The notes under the pieces: generated by a model
The model's database searches: none
The model's input: only the letters and a program-made list of their open reading frames with translations
What the model was told of the DNA's origin: nothing
Part shown: one piece after another, positions 1-5,622 of the stretch
How positions within the stretch are numbered: position 1 is the first letter of the stretch
Layout: every line of letters starts with the position of its first letter
From: Anaerolineales bacterium
GTDB lineage: Bacteria > Chloroflexota > Anaerolineae > Anaerolineales > UBA4823
Length of the DNA: 5,622 nt
Assembly (NCBI GenBank): GCA_016932955.1
Contig: JAFGBV010000242.1
Span: 1 to 5,622, forward strand
Direction of reading: 5' to 3'
Made by a program: the position numbers and the translations under genes

Positions 1-1
1 A

Positions 2-2380
2 GCGCGTGCCCTCCGCCTCGCCGCCGGCGCCCCCCCCGCCGAGACCCAGCCAGAGCAGCCCCCCGCCGCCCAAACCCTCATCCCCACCGCGCCCGCCAAA
101 GCCGCAGAGCCACCCGCCCCCAAGCCCAAGCCGCGCACCCTTCGCGTGTGGGATGTGATGCCCTTCACCCTGCCCTGCATCCTGGTTGCAGCGGTGCTCC
201 TGGTAGGAATTGCCTCGCTGATCGGCATCGGATTACGCAAAGTTCTACATACAGCTACCCCGGAGGCGATCAGCGGGCCCTTCCAGCCCATCAGCACCAT
301 CCCGCTCCCCACCGCACCGCTGGAAACCAGCGCCGCCCACGGCATGCCCACCCCAGAAAGCGGTCTCTTCCCCACCGCCGCCCCCGCCCCCAATTACACC
401 CCCGCCCCCCTCCCGCCCATGCCCCAGCCCGAAACCTGCGCTGCCGAAAGCCCTGCCTTCTGGCACTGGCAGATCGGCGGCGAGCAGCCCAACAGCATCT
501 TCTTTACAGATGAGAACACCGGCTACGCCGTCAGCGAGCCCAACATCCTGCTTGTCACCACCGATGGCGGCGCCTCCTGGCAATCCTATTACCTGGATGC
601 CCCCGTTCCCCTGGGGGCAATCTTCTTTGCTGATCAAGAAACCGGCTGGGTAGCGGGGAATGGCGGCTTCCTCGCCCGCACCACCGATGGCGGCCTCACC
701 TGGACCCAGCAAGCCAGCGGTGTCCAGGCCGACCTCTTCACCCTGCTCTTCCTCGACGCCTCCACCGGTTGGGCAGGCGGCTCGAACGGCACCCTGCTCT
801 ACACCACCGATGGCGGCATCACCTGGCGCAGCGGCGCCACCGCCCAGCAGGGCGACGTGGTCTCCATCTCCTTCATCGATGCCCAGCACGGCTACATCGC
901 CATCCTCGTCGACGGCGGTCCTTCCAACTTCGTGTTGGAAACAAACGACGGCGGCGCCTCCTGGGCAGACACCCAGAACTGGGTCTCTGTCGCAGAAGAT
1001 GTCTTCGCTGCAGAGGGACAGCCGGTTTGGGTGGCAGGCGGCTGGGTGCACGGTGCCATCTGGAAAACCCTCGGTCACGGCACCAACACCAATGTCGTCG
1101 ATTTCGTCGCCGGATCTTGCAGCAGCAGCCACTTCAAGGAGATCCTCTTCAGCGATCCCCAGCACGGCTGGGCAGTCGGCGATTGCGGCCTGGCCCTCGC
1201 CACCAGCGATGGCGGCGACTCCTGGGCCCCCATCGACATCCCCCAGAATGTCTCCTGGATCACCATCCAGCAGGTTGCCGCGCAAAAACTCGTCCTGGCA
1301 GGCTATGGCATTTCCTCTGGCGGCATCCTCAGCCTGCACTCCTCCGACGGCGGCATCACCTGGCAATCAGCCGTTCCCGACTCGTCCGCCCCTGCCCAAA
1401 CTGCCCCCCGCCTGGCAGTGATCGATGTGGATTTCAGCGATGCCTGGTTCGGCTGGGTCGTCGCCATCAGCCAGCATTACAGCACAGAAGAGAGCAGATG
1501 GCTCATGTCCACCCGCGACGGCGGCAATACCTGGGATGCCTTCCCCCTCCCCGGCAGCAGCGTCAGCCAGTTAGTGTTCGTCGATCCCTTGCGCGGCTGG
1601 GCCATCGGTGCGGCAGGTCTGCTTGCGCGCACGGATGATGGCGGACAGACCTGGCAGATCCAGTCCCTAATCTTCTCCCAAAACTGGCACACCCTCGACT
1701 TCTTCGACCGCCAATACGGCTGGGTGATCTCCGCCCACACCGGTGATGGCGCCTGCCAGGAATATAACTTCACCGACCCCGGCGCCCTCACCCTCTTCCG
1801 CACCCGCGACGAAGGCGCCACCTGGGAAGGCCCAATCTGCATTCCCGTCCCCGGTGCAATGGTGGATGCCTATTACACCTACGCCCCCAACCAACCCCTC
1901 CTGGGCATGCAATTCCTCGACCAGAATACCGGCTACATCGTCGGTGCGCAAGGGGTGATCCTCAAGACCTCCGATGGCGGCCTCACCTGGACTCAGCAAA
2001 CCAGCGGCGTGGCGGTCAACCTCACCGCTCTCTACTTCCACGATGCCTCAACCGGCTGGGCCATTGGCGAGAGCGGCGTGTTGCTGTCCACAAGCGACGG
2101 CGGCCTCACCTGGACCCAGCAGCGCCTGGGCAGCGAGACCCTGGTCGACATTCACTTTATCGATGCGCAAAACGGCTGGGTGGCTGGCGGGCCTACCAAC
2201 AACTCGACGCTTTATCATACCGCCGACAGCGGTCTCACCTGGCAGGAGATGCCCCTGGATACCATCGCCTATGGCGAGCTGTGTGCGCTCACCGCCATCG
2301 ACACCTCGCACCTCTGGCTGGGCACCGGAAGCGGCCTGCGCGCCTACGCCCCTGCCTGCACTGCGGCCTCCACGCCATAA
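2..2380 (+). CDS. Membrane-anchored Asp-box (BNR/Ycf48-like) beta-propeller protein, 5'-partial
   Basis: The frame is open from the left edge to TAA at 2378-2380. A GTG at 146 gives 744 residues but has no Shine-Dalgarno sequence, and the Pro/Ala/Lys-rich coding continues upstream of it, so the start probably lies outside the window. Numbering from that GTG, a transmembrane helix spans about residues 5-30, a Pro/Thr/Ala linker runs to about 95, and the rest is repeats. Twelve Asp-boxes of the form DxGxxW (mostly DGGxTW or DGGxSW) begin at D140, 181, 222, 268, 355, 401, 458, 498, 555, 610, 651 and 694. Each is preceded by a GW/GY strand such as STGWAIG. This is the pattern of sialidase/Ycf48-type beta-propellers. 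Ycf48 itself helps photosystem II assembly, but nothing here points to photosynthesis. An extracytoplasmic binding or scaffold role is inferred; the ligand is unknown. Confidence 0.9.
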   Translation, partial: ARALRLAAGAPPAETQPEQPPAAQTLIPTAPAKAAEPPAPKPKPRTLRVWDVMPFTLPCILVAAVLLVGIASLIGIGLRKVLHTATPEAISGPFQPISTIPLPTAPLETSAAHGMPTPESGLFPTAAPAPNYTPAPLPPMPQPETCAAESPAFWHWQIGGEQPNSIFFTDENTGYAVSEPNILLVTTDGGASWQSYYLDAPVPLGAIFFADQETGWVAGNGGFLARTTDGGLTWTQQASGVQADLFTLLFLDASTGWAGGSNGTLLYTTDGGITWRSGATAQQGDVVSISFIDAQHGYIAILVDGGPSNFVLETNDGGASWADTQNWVSVAEDVFAAEGQPVWVAGGWVHGAIWKTLGHGTNTNVVDFVAGSCSSSHFKEILFSDPQHGWAVGDCGLALATSDGGDSWAPIDIPQNVSWITIQQVAAQKLVLAGYGISSGGILSLHSSDGGITWQSAVPDSSAPAQTAPRLAVIDVDFSDAWFGWVVAISQHYSTEESRWLMSTRDGGNTWDAFPLPGSSVSQLVFVDPLRGWAIGAAGLLARTDDGGQTWQIQSLIFSQNWHTLDFFDRQYGWVISAHTGDGACQEYNFTDPGALTLFRTRDEGATWEGPICIPVPGAMVDAYYTYAPNQPLLGMQFLDQNTGYIVGAQGVILKTSDGGLTWTQQTSGVAVNLTALYFHDASTGWAIGESGVLLSTSDGGLTWTQQRLGSETLVDIHFIDAQNGWVAGGPTNNSTLYHTADSGLTWQEMPLDTIAYGELCALTAIDTSHLWLGTGSGLRAYAPACTAASTP
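685..723 (+). repeat. Intragenic direct repeat, copy A (Asp-box unit)
   Basis: These 39 bp match 1972-2010 at 36 of 39 positions by manual alignment. The repeat encodes an Asp-box starting DGGLTWTQQ and the following SGV. Similarity continues at protein level to the next Asp-box: residues 181-227 and 610-656 share 32 of 47 positions without gaps. It reflects duplication or gene conversion within the propeller gene. Confidence 0.8.
1972..2010 (+). repeat. Intragenic direct repeat, copy B (Asp-box unit)
   Basis: This is the second copy of the 39-bp segment at 685-723, with three mismatches. A shorter third relative at 2096-2122 encodes the same DGGLTWTQQ peptide with small codon changes, so the terminal repeats look recently amplified. 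Confidence 0.8.
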
Positions 2381-2512
2381 AATCCCCCTCCCGCCTTCCA
2401 TCTCACGGGCATCAGCGCCAAAGTTTGAGCATGGCCTGCCCAACCCGCAAAGCAGGTTATCCTTCACCAAGCGCCATGCGCCGTGTTCTTCCTGCTCACC
2501 ACCCTTGAATAA

Positions 2513-3163
2513 CTAATCTTCTTCAACGACCGTCGCAATTGCTGCTGCAATCTCCTGCACCGTTTGCATTACAGGATCTGTGATCGCCTGGCTGAAAAGC
2601 CTCTCATTGACATACCGGTCGGCAAGCTTACGCTCATCACGCAAAAATACCCCATCCAGCAGATTGCAGGCTCGCACCAGGCTAAGAAGAACGAGATCTC
2701 GTGTCTCAAATTCATCCTGGGCGAGAACAATGCCGCGCAGCCGTTTATTCACCAGGAATTTTGTCGAGGCTTTGATATCCGGCTGGAGAGGCGAAGGAAT
2801 AACCCAAACAAGGCGTTCCTCATCCTGCGTAAAGACACCCTTTTGGATCAGGCTCTCGATAATCTTCCCCTGTAATTTCTCTGTCCTTTGGCTGAGCGCG
2901 TTGATCCAATAACCGAACTTACGTTCCTTCTCCGCTTCCTTCAGCACGCCAAGGATCTTATTGAGCACTTCATCCTGCACCTCGCCATCCTCAGTCAATT
3001 GCACCCGGTGATTATTCGTGGCGCAGATCTTCCCCGCCAATGCCAGCTCAGCCAAAATAGCGCCCCCTAATCCTGTTTTTAAGCGATCCGAAGCCCCTCC
3101 CAAGAAAGTGCCTTTGGCTTCGTGAATAGAAAGTAGAAGAAGTTCTTCAGGCAGCGTGAACAT
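2513..3163 (-). CDS. GPP34 (Golgi phosphoprotein 3-like) family protein
   Basis: The product has 216 residues, with ATG at 3163-3161 and TAG at 2515-2513. A strong ribosome site (AAGAGGA) sits 7 nt upstream of the ATG, which fixes the start. The GPP34 layout is visible: an N-terminal LPEELLLLSIHEAKG helix (residues 4-18), GLGGAILAELALAGKI (31-46), an LxxKGVF segment (105-111), basic KRLRGIVL (140-147) and a C-terminal LVRACNLLDGVF helix (162-173). The length suits bacterial members. Eukaryotic GOLPH3 binds PI4P on Golgi membranes; bacterial roles are largely uncharacterised, and a peripheral membrane role is inference. No signal peptide or transmembrane segment is seen. The gene is convergent with the propeller gene and divergent from padR. 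It is visibly less GC-rich than its neighbours (31 of 60 G+C at 2641-2700 against 44 of 60 at 661-720), which may indicate a different origin. Confidence 0.88.
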   Translation of the reverse strand: MFTLPEELLLLSIHEAKGTFLGGASDRLKTGLGGAILAELALAGKICATNNHRVQLTEDGEVQDEVLNKILGVLKEAEKERKFGYWINALSQRTEKLQGKIIESLIQKGVFTQDEERLVWVIPSPLQPDIKASTKFLVNKRLRGIVLAQDEFETRDLVLLSLVRACNLLDGVFLRDERKLADRYVNERLFSQAITDPVMQTVQEIAAAIATVVEED

Positions 3164-3170
3164 TTGTTTA

Positions 3171-3177
3171 TCCTCTT
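3171..3177 (-). promoter_or_regulatory. Ribosome binding site of the GPP34 gene
   Basis: The minus strand reads AAGAGGA, separated by 7 nt from the ATG at 3163-3161. This is near-ideal Shine-Dalgarno placement and supports the start chosen for the gene. Confidence 0.8.
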
Positions 3178-3207
3178 TTTTCCAGTAATTGTATTGGTGT
3201 CAAACTG

Positions 3208-3237
3208 ATTATAACCTACTTGACATCCCCTCAACAA
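3208..3237 (-). promoter_or_regulatory. Putative promoter of the GPP34 gene
   Basis: The minus strand has a perfect -10 hexamer TATAAT (3213-3208). The -35 is weaker: TTGTTG at 3237-3232 with an 18-bp spacer, or TTGAGG at 3234-3229 with 15 bp. Transcription would begin near 3201, giving a leader of roughly 38 nt before the ATG. The region overlaps the -35 of the opposite promoter. Confidence 0.5.
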
Positions 3238-3248
3238 TCAGGTAATAT
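3220..3248 (+). promoter_or_regulatory. Putative sigma-70-type promoter of the padR operon
   Basis: A perfect TTGACA (3220-3225) is followed after exactly 17 bp by TAATAT (3243-3248), which matches the -10 consensus at 4 of 6 positions. Transcription would start near 3255, at the edge of the inverted repeat at 3255-3270. The -35 lies inside the spacer of the divergent GPP34 promoter, so the two promoters physically overlap. Confidence 0.65.
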
Positions 3249-3254
3249 ATAGCC

Positions 3255-3270
3255 AGACTACGCATAGTCT
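3255..3270. promoter_or_regulatory. Inverted repeat, candidate PadR operator
   Basis: AGACTA and TAGTCT form perfect 6-bp arms around a 4-bp centre (CGCA). The site covers the expected transcription start of the padR operon, just downstream of the -10. PadR proteins are dimers that typically bind such palindromes in their own promoters, so autorepression is the simplest reading. Binding by this particular PadR is inferred from position. Confidence 0.6.
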
Positions 3271-3271
3271 A

Positions 3272-3280
3272 ACTACGTAT
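3272..3280. promoter_or_regulatory. Second partial copy of the operator-like motif
   Basis: ACTACGTAT here repeats ACTACGCAT at 3257-3265 with one mismatch and an offset of 15 bp. It contains the self-complementary core TACGTA but lacks a full right arm. It could be a weaker second half-site for the same regulator, located directly before the ribosome binding site. Confidence 0.4.
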
Positions 3281-3281
3281 C

Positions 3282-3286
3282 AGGAG
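3282..3286 (+). promoter_or_regulatory. Ribosome binding site of padR
   Basis: AGGAG lies 5 nt before the ATG at 3292-3294 and fixes the start of the PadR gene. Confidence 0.75.
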
Positions 3287-3291
3287 ATACC

Positions 3292-3630
3292 ATGCAAGCG
3301 CAAGACCACCTGCCCCTCACCGAAACCACCCTCTTCATCCTCCTCAGCCTCGCCGCCACGCCCAAGCACGGCTATGCCATCATCAAAGAAGTAGAGGCCA
3401 TGTCCGCCGGAAGAGTCGTCCTCGCCACCGGCACCCTCTACAGCGCCCTGCGCCGCCTGCTCGAAGACGGCTGGATCGAGCGGGTCGAAGATGCCCCTCC
3501 CCAAAACGGCAGCCTGGAGCGCAAGCGCTACCGCCTCACCGATTTCGGGCGTAAGATCTTAGACCTCGAATCCGAACGGCTGAAGACCCTGGTCAGCCTC
3601 ATCTCCGTTCGCAGCGATGCGGGTGGATGA
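3292..3630 (+). CDS. PadR family transcriptional regulator
   Basis: The 112-residue product is a short PadR-type winged-helix protein, close to the usual length of the small subfamily. Visible landmarks are LTETTLFILLSLA (residues 9-21), the HGYAIIKEV helix start (26-34), GTLYSALRRLLEDGWIE (47-63), which includes the recognition helix, the wing strand RKRYRLTDFGR (77-87), and a short C-terminal dimerisation helix from about 88. PadR proteins are dimeric cytoplasmic repressors that respond to ligands or envelope signals; the effector here cannot be predicted. The gene starts 5 nt after AGGAG, behind a good promoter and an operator-like palindrome, so autoregulation is likely. Its TGA overlaps the ATG of the next gene (ATGA, 3627-3630), indicating translational coupling with a membrane protein, a common arrangement for PadR genes. 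Confidence 0.95.
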   Translation: MQAQDHLPLTETTLFILLSLAATPKHGYAIIKEVEAMSAGRVVLATGTLYSALRRLLEDGWIERVEDAPPQNGSLERKRYRLTDFGRKILDLESERLKTLVSLISVRSDAGG

Positions 3631-5009
3631 TGGAAACCTCCCCGCAAATCCCCCACAATCTGCTCCAGCGCACGTTTGCCAGCCTGTTGGGCTTGTACCC
3701 GCCCCGTTTTCGCCGCAAATTTTCCGTAGAGATCTACGAGATCCTCTTGCAGCGCATCGATGAAGCCGCCAGCGATGGCAGAGGCGCATGGCTTAGCGCC
3801 GCGCTGCGCGAACTAGCCGCCCTGGCTTGCTCCGTGATGATGGAACAATGGCACGAGCATTGGAGTCGAAAGGATAAACGCATGGACTCACAAGACTCGC
3901 TCACCACCCCTGAGGGCGGCGGCGCTCTCTTGCAAGCAGCCGGGATCCCCGGGGCGGGCACCCCGGCGCCCAGCCCACTGTGGGTTGCCGGCTGGGCGCT
4001 GCTCACCACCCTCATCTTCCCGGCAGCCGCATTCGTCAGCCCCATCATCGCCATCCTCTTCCTGTCCCTGCTCAACCTCAGCGTCAGCCTCGGGGCCTGG
4101 TCTTCAGTCCCTGGTCTCTCGCTGCAAATCTTCGGCTTTGCCACCGCCATCGCCCTGGGGGTCGCCGCCGTCCAATCCCTGCTCCTGCGCCGCTACCTGC
4201 CGAAAACAGGGGCATGGTTTTCCCTCACCGCAGGCAGCCTCTTCCTTGCTGGTCTAGCAGCGCTTTGGGTAATCGGCGCCCCGCCTTCTCCCTGGCTTGT
4301 CGCCCTCTTCTTCCTCGGGGCTGGTCTGCTGCTCGGTTTGGCGCACTGGCTCTATCTGCACACGCGCCTGCCCAAGGCTGCCTGGATCATCCTCGTCGAC
4401 GTGCTGGCAGTCGCTTCTCTCCTCCTGACCCCCACCTATTTCACTTCCATTTTCGATATGCTCGGGCTCTGGGTGCTCCTTCTCCCCGGGACGATCACCG
4501 GGCTGGGCATCTGGTTCCTGCTCTGGCGGGTGCAGCCCGCCGAGCTCCCTGCTAACCCCTGGGCAGAGCGCAAGAAAGAACGACTGGCGCAACGCATCAC
4601 CCGCCTGGTGGCAGGGTCAACCCTGCTCATCGCCTTCTTCTACTTCGCCATTTGGGCTTACGCTGCCTCACAGCTCGCCCTCGCCAAAGAGGCAGGTATC
4701 TATCCTACCATCGAAGAAGCCATCATCGGCAGCCACATGGACGGCTGGGGAAGCGCCAAGGTGATCGCTGTCAGCCCCACGCACGCCGGGCCCAACCGTG
4801 GCGATGGCAGCCAGCCCCACGTCTGGTTCGGCACCGCCACGGTGACTTTCGACCGCGTCCCCGAAGGCTGGCACACCAACCAATACGCTACCGGCAACTT
4901 TTACATCCATGTCCGCGATGGCTGGGTCTTTGTCGGCGAAAGCACCTTCCCTGAGTTCATCGGCTGGGTGATGGAGCTGTACCACATGGAGGGCGTCAGC
5001 TCGCCATAA
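3627..5009 (+). CDS. PadR-coupled polytopic membrane protein with soluble N- and C-terminal domains
   Basis: The product has 460 residues and no family I can name firmly. Residues 1-85 are soluble and helical, with a LYPPRFRRKF motif at 23-32 followed by an acidic helix. This resembles the short 'YPxxFRxxF' prefix modules found at the N-terminus of PadR-linked permease-like proteins. After a Gly/Pro-rich linker (about 95-116), hydrophobic segments lie near 118-155 (one or two helices), 164-185, 198-217, 221-243, 250-270, 277-300 and 328-350, so seven or eight transmembrane helices. Residues 351-460 form a polar, aromatic-rich domain ending FPEFIGWVMELY, probably outside the membrane. The start ATG overlaps the padR stop, and a second ATG follows at 3630. 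An in-frame ATG at 3882 has its own excellent ribosome site. No transporter or enzyme motif is recognised; a sensing or transport role is only a guess. Confidence 0.85.
   Translation: MMETSPQIPHNLLQRTFASLLGLYPPRFRRKFSVEIYEILLQRIDEAASDGRGAWLSAALRELAALACSVMMEQWHEHWSRKDKRMDSQDSLTTPEGGGALLQAAGIPGAGTPAPSPLWVAGWALLTTLIFPAAAFVSPIIAILFLSLLNLSVSLGAWSSVPGLSLQIFGFATAIALGVAAVQSLLLRRYLPKTGAWFSLTAGSLFLAGLAALWVIGAPPSPWLVALFFLGAGLLLGLAHWLYLHTRLPKAAWIILVDVLAVASLLLTPTYFTSIFDMLGLWVLLLPGTITGLGIWFLLWRVQPAELPANPWAERKKERLAQRITRLVAGSTLLIAFFYFAIWAYAASQLALAKEAGIYPTIEEAIIGSHMDGWGSAKVIAVSPTHAGPNRGDGSQPHVWFGTATVTFDRVPEGWHTNQYATGNFYIHVRDGWVFVGESTFPEFIGWVMELYHMEGVSSP
3868..3884 (+). promoter_or_regulatory. Internal ribosome binding site and in-frame start codon
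   Basis: GAAAGGA (3868-3874) lies 7 nt before an ATG (3882-3884) that is in frame as Met86 of the membrane protein. It falls exactly between the soluble prefix and the linker leading to the first membrane helix. Initiation here would give a 375-residue form lacking the prefix. Confidence 0.5.
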
Positions 5010-5013
5010 CAAT

Positions 5014-5018
5014 AAGGA
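5014..5018 (+). promoter_or_regulatory. Ribosome binding site of the terminal membrane protein gene
   Basis: AAGGA sits 7 nt before the ATG at 5026-5028, in the 16-nt gap after the preceding stop codon. It supports both the start and membership of the same operon. Confidence 0.75.
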
Positions 5019-5025
5019 AGCCAAA

Positions 5026-5622
<597 letters not shown>

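Noticed and set aside
245..1366. A long minus-strand reading frame opposite the propeller gene.
   Set aside because: It is a mirror of the repetitive, C-ending codons of the plus-strand gene. Its product is Gly/Ala-rich low complexity with no domain signature, and the plus frame has clear Asp-box periodicity.
146..2380. Annotation of the repeat protein as a photosystem II assembly factor (Ycf48).
   Set aside because: The similarity is to the general Asp-box propeller repeat. The number of repeats, the membrane anchor and the linker differ from Ycf48, and no photosynthesis gene is present.
2381..2512. Possible bidirectional terminator between the convergent propeller and GPP34 genes.
   Set aside because: Only weak hairpins are visible (CCTGC/GCAGG with a 12-nt loop near 2434-2455, and GCGC-CAT-GCGC at 2471-2481). 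Neither is followed by a T-run on either strand, so I do not call an intrinsic terminator.
3198..3203. A perfect TTGACA on the minus strand downstream of the chosen GPP34 -10.
   Set aside because: No acceptable -10 lies 16-18 bp further on; the sequence there is an A-run that merges into the ribosome binding site. The TATAAT at 3213-3208 is the better promoter element.

Overview
The window is high-GC bacterial DNA with a strong preference for C at third codon positions in the plus-strand genes. It carries a giant Asp-box (BNR/Ycf48-like) repeat protein, a bacterial GPP34-domain protein, and a PadR regulator followed by membrane proteins of no recognised family. This mix suggests a Chloroflexota bacterium, perhaps of the Anaerolineae, but that is inferred from gene style and not proven. 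No RNA genes, CRISPR array or transposase are visible.

Layout. (1) Positions 2-2380, plus strand: the C-terminal part of a membrane-anchored repeat protein. The frame is open to the left edge. It encodes a Pro/Ala-rich stretch, one transmembrane helix, a Pro/Thr/Ala linker and a long array of 12 Asp-box units that should form one or two extracytoplasmic beta-propellers. (2) Positions 2381-2512: a convergent intergenic gap with only weak hairpins. (3) Positions 2513-3163, minus strand: a GPP34 (GOLPH3-like) protein whose base composition is clearly less GC-rich than its neighbours. (4) Positions 3164-3291: an AT-rich divergent control region with a promoter on each strand. A perfect 6-bp-arm inverted repeat and a second partial copy lie between the plus-strand -10 element and the PadR start codon. 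(5) Positions 3292-5622, plus strand: an apparent operon. It consists of a short PadR regulator, a polytopic membrane protein overlapping it by 4 bp (ATGA), and a further bitopic membrane protein with a good ribosome binding site that runs into the right edge.

How the genes may work together. PadR genes commonly repress their own operon and are often coupled to membrane-protein genes. Here the repressor, an operator-like palindrome and two envelope proteins form one transcription unit, and the divergent GPP34 gene shares the same short control region. A PadR-controlled envelope or membrane-homeostasis module is therefore a reasonable hypothesis, but the signal it senses and the functions of the membrane proteins cannot be read from the sequence.

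The right end is a run of 31 C, most likely a sequencing or assembly artefact at a contig end, so the last gene's true C-terminus is not known.
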